From positions 1 to 64,000 of the forward strand of contig NZ_PPHF01000165.1 in the NCBI RefSeq assembly GCF_002904335.1: a stretch of 64,000 nt of DNA. The letters are read 5' to 3'. Numbering within the stretch: position 1 is the first letter of the stretch; every line of letters begins with the position of its first letter. The notes beneath the pieces were generated by a model. It made no database searches and was not told the origin of the DNA. It was given only the letters and a program-made list of their open reading frames with translations. Source of the stretch: Amycolatopsis sp. CA-126428 (GTDB taxonomy: Bacteria > Actinomycetota > Actinomycetes > Mycobacteriales > Pseudonocardiaceae). Made by a program: the position numbers and the translations under genes. Below, one piece after another: positions 9,955-17,448 of the stretch.

Positions 9955-12264
9955 ATGAGCGGATCAGCCGTGCAGCCCGCCCGCAACCGGGCCCGTCCCG
10001 GGGAACCGCCGCCGGCGGAGACCCGCGTACTCGCCTTCAAACGGCACCTGCGCGCCGAGGTGTCCGCCGGCAACGGCGCCTACCTGTTCTCCGAGCGGGG
10101 TGTCATCGCCATGCGGGGGGCGCGGATCGAATCGCTCGCCCCGCTGCTGGACGGCACCCGCGAGCTCGGCGAAGTGCTCCGCGCCCGGCCGGCCGGGATG
10201 ACCCCCGAGGAAGTGGCGGCGATCGTCGCCCAGCTGGTGGACGAAGGTCTGGTCTCCGTCCGCCCGGTGCCCGGGCCGGGCGTCGACGAGCGGGAGCTCG
10301 CCTACTGGGACGCGTGCGGCATCGACGCCGCCGGGATCACCTCGCCCGCCGCCCGGCCCGGCGTCCGGCTCGTCGCGGTCGGCGAAGACACCGACGCGGG
10401 GCCGGTCGAGCGGGCACTGGCCGACGCCGGCCTGGCGGCCGCGCCCGCCACGGCGGGGGACGCGGACCTGGGCATCGTGCTGTGCACCGACTACCTCGAC
10501 CCGCGGCTGGCGGACGTCGACGCCGACCACCGCCGGACCGGGCGGCCGTGGCTGCTGGCCCGGCCGTTCGGCGCGCAGGTGTGGATCGGGCCGGTGCTGC
10601 GCCCCGGCGAGTCGGGGTGCTGGCACTGCCTGACCAACCGGCTGTGGGGCCACCGCCACGCCGAGGCGTGCGCGCAGCAGGTGCTCGGCCACGAAGGTCC
10701 CGCGCGCCGGCCGACGGCCGCGCTGCCGTCCCTGTCGGCCGCGGCCGCGCACCTGATCGTGCTCGAGGCCAGCAAGTGGCTGGCGGGCTACCGCTACCAC
10801 GGCCAGCAGTGCGTGTGGGTGCTCGACACCCTGGACATGCAGGGCACGCTGCACGAGCTGCGGCGCCGGCCGCAGTGCCCCGCCTGCGGGGACCCCACGC
10901 TGGTCGCGACGCGCGGGGCGCAGCCGATCCGGCTGGAACCGGCGCGCAAGACGACGGCGACCGGCGGCGGTCACCGCACCTCGACGCCGGGGCAGATCCT
11001 CGAGCGGTACGGGCACCTGATCAGCCCGATCACCGGCGTCGTCAAGGAGATCCGGCGCGATCCGGCGGCCCCGCCGTACGTCAACGCCTACCGCTCCGGC
11101 CAGAGCGTCGCCCGCGGCATCACCGGGGTGGCCGGGATGCGGGCCGGGCTGCACGGGGAGAACGGGGGCAAGGGGACCACCCCGCTCGAGGCCGAGGTCA
11201 GCGCCCTGTGCGAGGCGGTGGAGCGCTTTTCCGGCAACTACCAGAGTGACGAGCTGCGGATCCGGGCCCCGTTCGCGGACCTCGAGGACGCGCTGCACCC
11301 CAACGACTGCATGCTGTTCGCCGACCGCCAGTACCACGAGCGCGCCGCCTGGAACGCCGGGCACGGCTCGTTCCAGCACGTCCCGCACCGGTTCGACCCG
11401 GACGCGGCGATCGACTGGACCCCCGTCTGGTCGCTCTCCGGGGGCCGCCGGCTCCTGCCCACGGCGTACCTCTACTACGGGGTGCCCGCCGAATCCGGGG
11501 GCCGCGGCCTGGCCACGGACTCCAACGGGGCCGCGGCGGGCAGCAGCCTCGAAGACGCCGTCCTGCAGGGCACGCTCGAGCTCGTCGAGCGGGACGCCGT
11601 CGCGCTCTGGTGGTACAACCGCACGCCGGTGCACGGCGTCGACCTCGATTCGTTCGAGGACGGCTGGCTGGCCGAGATGGTCGGTCACTACGCCGGCCTC
11701 GGCCGGGAGATGTGGGTCCTGGACGTGACGTCGGACCTCGGCGTGCCGGTGTTCGCCGCGGTCTCGCGCGGCACCGGAGGGCCGCACGAGCACATCATGT
11801 TCGGGTTCGGCGCCCACCTCGACCCGCGGATCGCCGTGCGGCGCGCGGTGGCGGAGCTGAACCAGATGCTGCCGGACCTGCTGCGGCAGGGACACGGCAT
11901 CGGTGACCCGGACGCGGCGCGGTGGCTGGAGTACGCCACCGTCGCCAACCAGCCGTACCTGATGCCGGTCGCGGGCGAGCGGACGCGGACCCCGGCCGAC
12001 TTCTCCTACGTCCACCGGCCCGACGTGCGCGACGACGTCTTCGCGCTGGCCGGGGCGCTGAGCGACGCGGGCAGCGAACTGCTCGTCCTCGACCAGACCC
12101 GTCCCGACGTCGGCCTGCCGGTGGTCAAGGTGCTGGCCCCCGGCCTCCGGCCGTTCTGGGCCCGGTACGCGCCCGGCAGGCTGTTCGACGTCCCGGTGCG
12201 GCTCGGCCGGGTGGCGGAGCCGGTGCCCTACGAGCGGCTCAACCCGTTCCCGATGTTCCTCTGA
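9955..12264 (+). CDS. Fused RiPP azoline cyclodehydratase (RRE/E1-like + YcaO)
   Basis: A 769-residue fusion that would bind a precursor peptide and convert Cys/Ser/Thr to azolines with ATP. Residues about 20-100 look like a winged-helix RiPP recognition element. The E1-like section carries a zinc tetrad, Cys222-x2-Cys225 and Cys308-x2-Cys311. The YcaO domain starts near residue 345 with the ATP-site helix AEVSALCEAVERF and a second block TLELVERDAV. It ends in the proline-containing NPFPMFL, like the catalytic C termini of cyclodehydratase YcaO proteins. The ATG at 9955 has GAGGAG five bases upstream; GTG at 9949 is possible. SagB follows 51 bases downstream. Confidence 0.9.
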   Translation: MSGSAVQPARNRARPGEPPPAETRVLAFKRHLRAEVSAGNGAYLFSERGVIAMRGARIESLAPLLDGTRELGEVLRARPAGMTPEEVAAIVAQLVDEGLVSVRPVPGPGVDERELAYWDACGIDAAGITSPAARPGVRLVAVGEDTDAGPVERALADAGLAAAPATAGDADLGIVLCTDYLDPRLADVDADHRRTGRPWLLARPFGAQVWIGPVLRPGESGCWHCLTNRLWGHRHAEACAQQVLGHEGPARRPTAALPSLSAAAAHLIVLEASKWLAGYRYHGQQCVWVLDTLDMQGTLHELRRRPQCPACGDPTLVATRGAQPIRLEPARKTTATGGGHRTSTPGQILERYGHLISPITGVVKEIRRDPAAPPYVNAYRSGQSVARGITGVAGMRAGLHGENGGKGTTPLEAEVSALCEAVERFSGNYQSDELRIRAPFADLEDALHPNDCMLFADRQYHERAAWNAGHGSFQHVPHRFDPDAAIDWTPVWSLSGGRRLLPTAYLYYGVPAESGGRGLATDSNGAAAGSSLEDAVLQGTLELVERDAVALWWYNRTPVHGVDLDSFEDGWLAEMVGHYAGLGREMWVLDVTSDLGVPVFAAVSRGTGGPHEHIMFGFGAHLDPRIAVRRAVAELNQMLPDLLRQGHGIGDPDAARWLEYATVANQPYLMPVAGERTRTPADFSYVHRPDVRDDVFALAGALSDAGSELLVLDQTRPDVGLPVVKVLAPGLRPFWARYAPGRLFDVPVRLGRVAEPVPYERLNPFPMFL

Positions 12265-12315
12265 CAGCTGCCGGGTCGGGGCGGGCTGTTCCGTCGTTTC
12301 ACCTAGGAGTGCGCC

Positions 12316-13776
12316 TTGGTTGCCGAGAACCCGCCCAAACAGGCCGAAACGGTGTGGCTGTGGTCGTTCACGGAGGACACGCTCCTCGAAACGGACGACG
12401 AGGGCACGCTCGTCGCCATCACCTGGTGGGGTGAGTACGAGTTCCGCGGCACGGCCACCGGCGTGCAGGAGTCCCTCGCGCGCCTGGCGCTCGGGCCGGT
12501 GTCCATGGCGAACCTGGTGGCCGCGGACGGGGCGGGTGCGGAGGGCTGGCGGCTGTCGCTGCGGCGGGTGCTGACCCGGCTGTCCGGTTCGGTCGTGCAC
12601 TCCCTCGCGCTCAACGACGGCCGCGGGCCGGTGCTGTCGGCGATCCCGGTCGCCCAGTCCCCGGCCTTCCGCGCCGGGCCGCTGCCCCCCGGGCGACGGG
12701 TGCGGCTGTCCCGGTTCGCCGCCCTGCGGGCCGACGGTGGGGTCCTGCTGGCCGAATCACCCGTGGCGCCGTACAAGGTCGCCCTGCTCCGGCCGCCCGC
12801 GGTCCTGCTCGCCTCCTCGCTTGCCGCGCCGACGACCGTCGACGGGCTGGCCGCCGTCACCGGCGTGACCGCGGCGGTGGTCGCCGACGTGGTGGAGTTC
12901 CTGGTCGCCGCCGGGCTCGTGCTGCTCGCCGACTCCCAGGGCCACTTCACCGAGTACGGCGGCGCCCGCACGGCGGACTGGTCGCACGACGACCTGATGT
13001 TCCACGCCCGCAGCCGGACCTGGCAGATGCCGTCGTCGCCGGAGGAGGGCGACCACCCGCCCGGCGCGGAGCCCCCGATGCTCAAACCGGCCGTCCGCGG
13101 CCCCGCCGTCCCGCTCCACCGGCCCGAGCCGGCCGCGCTGGCCGCCGGGGACTCGACGCTGACCGCGCTGCTGGAGACCGACCACGTCTGTCCCGCGGTC
13201 AGCGACCGGGGCCTGTCCGCCCGGCAGATCGGCGAGTTCCTGTTCCGCGCCGCACGGGTGCGCTCGATCGGCCCGACCGGCCTCCCCGGCGGCCGGGCGC
13301 ACCAAGCGACGCAGCGGCCGTACTTCAGCGTGGCCTGCCTGTACGAGCTCGAAATCTACGTCGGCGTCAACAGCTGTGCGGGCCTCGCCCGCGGCATCTA
13401 CCACTACAACCCGCTGTGGCACACCCTCACGCTGGTCAACGACGACACCGCCGTCCTGGACGGCCTCCTGGACATGGCGATGGTCGCCGCGGGCAGCCAC
13501 CGCCGCCCGGCGGCCCTGCTGACCATGACCGCGCGGATGTCCCGGATCGCCTGGGCGCTCGGTGGCGCGGCCTACGCGACGACGCTGCTGCACCTCGGCG
13601 CGTTGCAGCAGGTGTTCTACCTGGTCGCCAAGGCCATGGGCCTGTCGGCGCACGCGGTGCCCGCGGACTCGGGCGACCGCGTCGACCGGGCGCTCAAGCT
13701 GGCGTGGCCGGCGGAGGTCAGCATCGGCGAATGCGTCCTCGACTTCCCTCCCGGCGGACGCGTGAACTCGGTCTGA
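12316..13776 (+). CDS. SagB-type azoline dehydrogenase
   Basis: A 486-residue FMN oxidoreductase expected to oxidise azolines to thiazoles or oxazoles after the YcaO step. An N-terminal accessory region of about 260 residues contains a winged-helix-like stretch. The nitroreductase-fold SagB domain begins near residue 270 and shows FLFRAARVRSIG, the RPYFSVACLYELEIY block, GIYHYNP and the C-terminal LHLGALQQVFYLVAKAMGL segment. It starts at TTG with AGGAG six bases upstream, 51 bases after the cyclodehydratase, so it is very probably in the same operon. Length and order are typical of actinobacterial TOMM loci. Confidence 0.9.
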   Translation: MVAENPPKQAETVWLWSFTEDTLLETDDEGTLVAITWWGEYEFRGTATGVQESLARLALGPVSMANLVAADGAGAEGWRLSLRRVLTRLSGSVVHSLALNDGRGPVLSAIPVAQSPAFRAGPLPPGRRVRLSRFAALRADGGVLLAESPVAPYKVALLRPPAVLLASSLAAPTTVDGLAAVTGVTAAVVADVVEFLVAAGLVLLADSQGHFTEYGGARTADWSHDDLMFHARSRTWQMPSSPEEGDHPPGAEPPMLKPAVRGPAVPLHRPEPAALAAGDSTLTALLETDHVCPAVSDRGLSARQIGEFLFRAARVRSIGPTGLPGGRAHQATQRPYFSVACLYELEIYVGVNSCAGLARGIYHYNPLWHTLTLVNDDTAVLDGLLDMAMVAAGSHRRPAALLTMTARMSRIAWALGGAAYATTLLHLGALQQVFYLVAKAMGLSAHAVPADSGDRVDRALKLAWPAEVSIGECVLDFPPGGRVNSV

Positions 13777-13837
13777 CCCCGCGATCCGGCTGTTACCCTG
13801 CACTTCAGGGCACGGCGCTTTTCTGGGGAGGCGGTGC

Positions 13838-15154
13838 GTGATCGCTGACGCGGTGGTGCGGGGAGCAAGACAGCGGTCGCGGTATCCGGTGCCGTCGAAG
13901 AAAGCGGCGCGGTCCCTTCCGGGCGCCGGCGCGGAAGGCTTGCCGGAAGGCGGCTTCCCGGCCCGCCTGGTCCACGTCGTGCACAGCGCCCTCTGCCTCG
14001 GGATCGGCGTGCTCGGGCTGCTCGGGCCGCTGCGAGAGGCCTCATCGTGGTCGCTGGCCCTCGCGGCGTGCGGCTACGCCGTGGTGCTGGTCGTGGTGCA
14101 CATGGCCGGGTTCTGCTACGGCAGCGCCCGGTTCCGCGGACCCGCCCTGGCGGCGCAGGGCCTGCTCGGCCTGCTGCCGGTGCTGCAGCTGGGCGCCGCC
14201 TGGAGCCCGCTCGCCTCCTTCTTCGCGGGCAGTGTGCTGCTCGCGGCGAGGCCGGCGGTGTCCGTGCCGGTGCTCGTGCTGGTCACGGCCGGGGCCGCCC
14301 TCCTGACCGCGGGAGCGGGGACACCGGTGGTGTCGGTCGCCGACGGCGTCCACGGCGCGGTGCTCACCGCGGTGGCGGCCGGCGTCGTGTTCGGCCTCGC
14401 GTGGTTCAGCCGGCTGGCCGCCCGGTACGAGGTCGGCGGGCGCGAGCTGACCTCGCGGGCGATCGCCGAGGAGCGCCTGCGGTTCTCCCAGGACACCCAC
14501 GACCTGCTGGGGCTGAGCCTGTCCGCGATCACCCTGAAGATCGAGCTGGCCCGCCGGCTCGTCGACACCGAGCCGGACCGGGCCAAGGCCGAGCTCGCCG
14601 AGCTCGTGACGATTTCGCGCAAAGCTCTCGCCGACGTGCGCTCGGTCGCGGCCGGGAGCCGGCAGTTTTCGTTGACGGAGGAGCGGCAGGCCGCGGCGGC
14701 GGTGCTGGAGACCGCCGGCGTGAGCGTGCGCTTCGGCCACAAGCTGCCGCACCTGCCCGAGCCGGTGGCCACCACGTTCGCGTCGATGCTGCGGGAAAGC
14801 GCCACCAACGTCGTGCGGCACAGCCAGGCGACGTGGTGCGAGCTCGCCGTCGGCGTGACCAAGGGCGAGGCCTGGCTGCGCGTCACCAACGACGGCGTCG
14901 TGCGGGAGACGGAGCAGAAGGACGACGGGGAGGAGCACGGCGCCGGCTTGCTGAACCTGCGGGACCGGGTCGGTGCCCTCGGCGGCACCCTCACCGCCGG
15001 GGCCGGGCCCGACGGGACGCACGTGCTGAGCGCGGCCGTGCCGCTTCAGCCGTTCCTGCCGCCCCGGCGCGGCGCGCGGCTGGTCCCGGAGCGGCTCAGA
15101 GCCATTCGGCTTCCGTGGCGATGCGGATCGCGTGCACGCGGTTCCGGGCGTTGA
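13838..15154 (+). CDS. NarL-type membrane sensor histidine kinase
   Basis: A 438-residue kinase. The N-terminal half has about six membrane segments (residues 40-190). A HisKA_3 dimerisation domain with the phospho-His in SQDTHDLLGLSLSAI follows, then a HATPase with an N-box (LRESATNVVRHS) and a G-box (GAGLLNLRDRVGALGG). It starts at GTG after GGGGAGGCGG. It lies 61 bases after sagB in the same direction and its 3' end overlaps the convergent response-regulator gene by 59 bases, so the two are likely partners. The kinase core is clearly related to both kinase halves of the gene at 17449-19791. Confidence 0.88.
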   Translation: MIADAVVRGARQRSRYPVPSKKAARSLPGAGAEGLPEGGFPARLVHVVHSALCLGIGVLGLLGPLREASSWSLALAACGYAVVLVVVHMAGFCYGSARFRGPALAAQGLLGLLPVLQLGAAWSPLASFFAGSVLLAARPAVSVPVLVLVTAGAALLTAGAGTPVVSVADGVHGAVLTAVAAGVVFGLAWFSRLAARYEVGGRELTSRAIAEERLRFSQDTHDLLGLSLSAITLKIELARRLVDTEPDRAKAELAELVTISRKALADVRSVAAGSRQFSLTEERQAAAAVLETAGVSVRFGHKLPHLPEPVATTFASMLRESATNVVRHSQATWCELAVGVTKGEAWLRVTNDGVVRETEQKDDGEEHGAGLLNLRDRVGALGGTLTAGAGPDGTHVLSAAVPLQPFLPPRRGARLVPERLRAIRLPWRCGSRARGSGR

Positions 15155-15701
15155 GCTTCGTGACCGACGCCGCCAGGTAGTTGCGCACCGTGCCCGGGGA
15201 CAGGAACAGGTCCGCGGCGATGTCGGCGACGTTGCGCCCGCGCGCGGCGAGCGCGAGGATCTCCAGCTCACGCGGGGTGAGCGGGCAATCGTCGGCCTCC
15301 CAGGCCGACAGCGCCAGCTCGCTGTCGATGACCCGCCGGCCGGCCGCGACCGAGCGCACCGCGTTGGCGAGCTTGTCCGACGGCGCGTCCTTGAGCAGGA
15401 ACCCGTTGACCTTGGCGTCGAGCGCGCGGCGGACCGTGCCCGGCCGGCCGAGGCTGGTCAGGATCAGGGTGTGGCACTCGGGAACGTGCTCGTGCAGCTC
15501 GGCCGCCGCGGTCAGCCCGTCCTTGCCCGGCAGGTCGATGTCGATGACGGCGACGTCGGGCCGGGTGGACCGGGCGGCGGGCAGGATTTCGTCACCGGAA
15601 TCGACTTCCGCCACCACCTCGATGTCGGTCTCCAGGCTCAGGAGGGCAACGAGCGCGCCGCGGACCATGTCCATGTCTTCGGCCAGCAGAACCTTAATCA
15701 C
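15096..15701 (-). CDS. NarL/FixJ-family response regulator
   Basis: A 201-residue regulator. The receiver domain has acidic-pocket Glu8/Asp9, phosphoacceptor Asp54 in VIDIDLPGKDG, and the conserved Lys in FLLKDAP. The C-terminal LuxR-type helix-turn-helix lies around LTPRELEILAL...SPGTVRNYL. The GTG start at 15701 gives the standard MIKVLLAED opening and has GAGGAA upstream; a longer reading to 15815 adds unrelated sequence. It is convergent and overlapping with the kinase gene. The regulator at 52052-52657 is the same length and very similar along its whole length. Confidence 0.9.
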   Translation of the reverse strand: MIKVLLAEDMDMVRGALVALLSLETDIEVVAEVDSGDEILPAARSTRPDVAVIDIDLPGKDGLTAAAELHEHVPECHTLILTSLGRPGTVRRALDAKVNGFLLKDAPSDKLANAVRSVAAGRRVIDSELALSAWEADDCPLTPRELEILALAARGRNVADIAADLFLSPGTVRNYLAASVTKLNARNRVHAIRIATEAEWL

Positions 15702-15793
15702 ACTGTGTTCCTCGCATCCCCCAGCCGAGCCCATTCCCCGCAGGAATTGTACGCCACCTTCCGGCTCTTCCGGAGTAATCACCCGATGGCGAC

Positions 15794-15839
15794 GGCTTCG
15801 CCCCCGGGAGGGCATTTCTGCCGTCCCGGGGGCGAAGCC
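15794..15839 (-). terminator. Strong hairpin downstream of the AraC gene
   Basis: A perfect 16-base stem (GGCTTCGCCCCCGGGA with its complement) and a 14-base loop lie 61 bases past the stop of the minus-strand AraC gene and before the response-regulator start. There is no T-run, which is common for actinobacterial terminators. It should insulate the two minus-strand genes. Confidence 0.75.
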
Positions 15840-15899
15840 ACTCGGTAATCCTTTTCGCCGCGGATCTTCCCGCGGTCGCTCCGCCGGCGGCGGCCCGGC

Positions 15900-16646
15900 T
15901 CAGACCGCGATCGCCCGGTGCGCCGGGGCGGGCGTCAGTTCGGGCAGCGCCAGCAGGACCGGCGGGTCGAAGCGGTGCCGCGGCCGCAGCCCCACGTCGG
16001 CCAGGTGCGCGGTCACTTCGGGCTGCACCGTGACCGGTCCGGACAACCCGGTCAGCGCACGGGGACCGCACTCGTCGAACACGCCGTAGGCGCAGGCGAT
16101 GACGTACCAGGAGCCCTCCGGAACGCCGGTCAGCGCGTAGGAGCCGAGGCCGCCCGGGAGCACGGCGTACCGGGCCGGCGCGCCTTCGGCGATCCGGGCC
16201 GGGAACAGCCCGACGAACACCGGACCGCGCTGCCGGACGGGCGGGAAGGAGACTCGCCCGCGCACGGTGCCCGTGCACTCCGGCGTTTCGCCGCGCTCGG
16301 GAAGCCGGTCGGGCCGCCCGCGGCGCCGCCGGAACCCCGTCGGGGAAAGGCCGACGCTGCCGCTGAAGCGGGCGCTGAACGTGCCGACGCTGTTGTAGCC
16401 GACCTGGTAGCTGATCTCGGTGACGGAGCTCGCCGTCGTGGCGAGCAGCCGCTTGGCCTCGGCCAGCCGCAGTGCCGAAAGGAAGCGGCCCGGGGACAAC
16501 CCGGTCGCCCGCAGGAAGATTCTCGTGAAGTGGAACTTGCTGAACATCGCGGCGCGCGCGAGATCGTCGACGGTGAGGTGCTCGCCCAGGTTGCCCTGCA
16601 TGGTCTCGATGGCGCGTGCCACGGCCTGTCGCACGATGTGGTCCAT
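15900..16646 (-). CDS. AraC-family transcriptional regulator (N-terminal HTH)
   Basis: A 248-residue regulator in which the double helix-turn-helix is at the N terminus (about residues 1-108: MFSKFHFTRIF and ISYQVGYNSVGTFSARF). A C-terminal region of about 130 residues contains the repeated pattern VFVGLF..GVPEGSWYV. The same arrangement and C-terminal pattern are found in the regulator at 25963-26886, so the two are paralogues. The C-terminal part is likely an effector or interaction domain of unknown ligand. ATG start with GGAGG about nine bases upstream. It is divergent from the peptide gene at 17106 across 459 bases. Confidence 0.85.
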   Translation of the reverse strand: MDHIVRQAVARAIETMQGNLGEHLTVDDLARAAMFSKFHFTRIFLRATGLSPGRFLSALRLAEAKRLLATTASSVTEISYQVGYNSVGTFSARFSGSVGLSPTGFRRRRGRPDRLPERGETPECTGTVRGRVSFPPVRQRGPVFVGLFPARIAEGAPARYAVLPGGLGSYALTGVPEGSWYVIACAYGVFDECGPRALTGLSGPVTVQPEVTAHLADVGLRPRHRFDPPVLLALPELTPAPAHRAIAV

Positions 16647-17105
16647 GGTGGCCGCCCTCCGCTGGCCGGGTGCCTGCCGGGCGGGTTCCCTGCGAACGCG
16701 ACCGACGATGGCAGATTTGGTATGCGAGAACTGTAGGCGCGGAGCCGTCTACTTCTTAAGTGCTCATCGACACCCGTTGGGAATGGCTTTTGCAAGTGCC
16801 GGGTATGCGTTTTGCATATGTTCGCCGTCGGAGTGTTGATCCGCCGGTGAGCGGGTATTCGGGCGGCGGGAGCGGTCCGAGTGGTGTGGGGGATTGCTCG
16901 CGGAATCGGTCACACACGGCTACCGGCCGATGCGTACCGCAGTGATCAATCGCTCGTACTGGTCCGTTCGGGGGTAGGCAAGACACTGTTCGGCTTAGCG
17001 GGAAACCACGAGGGTCCGGTGTTGTGGGCACTGGCTGTCGGGCCCCCGCTGAGCGGAATAATTGCTAGTGAGAAAAGAAGTTCGCCAACGACTGGGGAGC
17101 ACATA
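16647..17105. promoter_or_regulatory. Divergent regulatory region with GGTATGCG elements
   Basis: No convincing gene is visible in this 459-base gap, which is less G+C-rich than its surroundings. It must hold promoters for the AraC gene (leftward) and the peptide gene (rightward). GGTATGCG occurs at 16719-16726 and 16802-16809. The second copy is part of a longer stretch (CGGGTATGCGTTT, 16800-16812, continuing to GCCGTC at 16829) that recurs before the other AraC gene. A low-G+C stretch at about 17055-17080 is a plausible promoter for the peptide gene. Confidence 0.5.
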
Positions 17106-17285
17106 ATGAGTTCTCGGATTACCACTGACATCCCTGCCCTTTTCGACGGACTGGGTATCGACATCCGCGATGTCGACGCCGGCCTCGTCATCGAGCGTTT
17201 CGAACTGTGGGGTCGTGAGCCCGCGGGGCACGAGGCGCCGATGCGGGGAACCATCTGCCGAATGGACCTGATGGAAGCCGCCTGA
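17106..17285 (+). CDS. Small peptide, candidate RiPP precursor or signal peptide
   Basis: A 59-residue acidic peptide with an excellent start: GGGGAG six bases before the ATG. It lacks a signal peptide and membrane segment. The middle (FDGLGIDIRDVDAGLVIERFEL) could form an amphipathic leader-like region. The C terminus holds the only Cys, Cys51, in RGTICRMDL, plus one Thr. That is far fewer cyclisable residues than a normal TOMM core, so assignment as the substrate of the YcaO/SagB pair is tentative; a single azole is conceivable. It sits between the AraC and double-kinase genes, so a signalling role is an alternative. Confidence 0.5.
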   Translation: MSSRITTDIPALFDGLGIDIRDVDAGLVIERFELWGREPAGHEAPMRGTICRMDLMEAA

Positions 17286-17448
17286 TCGGCGGCGGGCGAT
17301 CATCCGGTACGGCGAATTCACCGTGCCCGGGAACTCGCCCGATCGGGAGACGGAATTTCGCTCGGCGGTGCCGGTATTGCGGTCCGCCGCGTGGAATGCC
17401 GTGGTGTGTCCGGAAATGCCGGACGTGCCGGAGCGGAAAATCGCGGGC

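Noticed and set aside
16760..16945. 61-codon reading frame with a Ser/Gly/Cys/Thr-rich C terminus, superficially like a TOMM core peptide
   Set aside because: The GTG start has no ribosome site, the frame overlaps the CGGGTATGCGTTT element in a divergent promoter gap, and no leader-like features are present. A true precursor would need conservation evidence I cannot obtain here.
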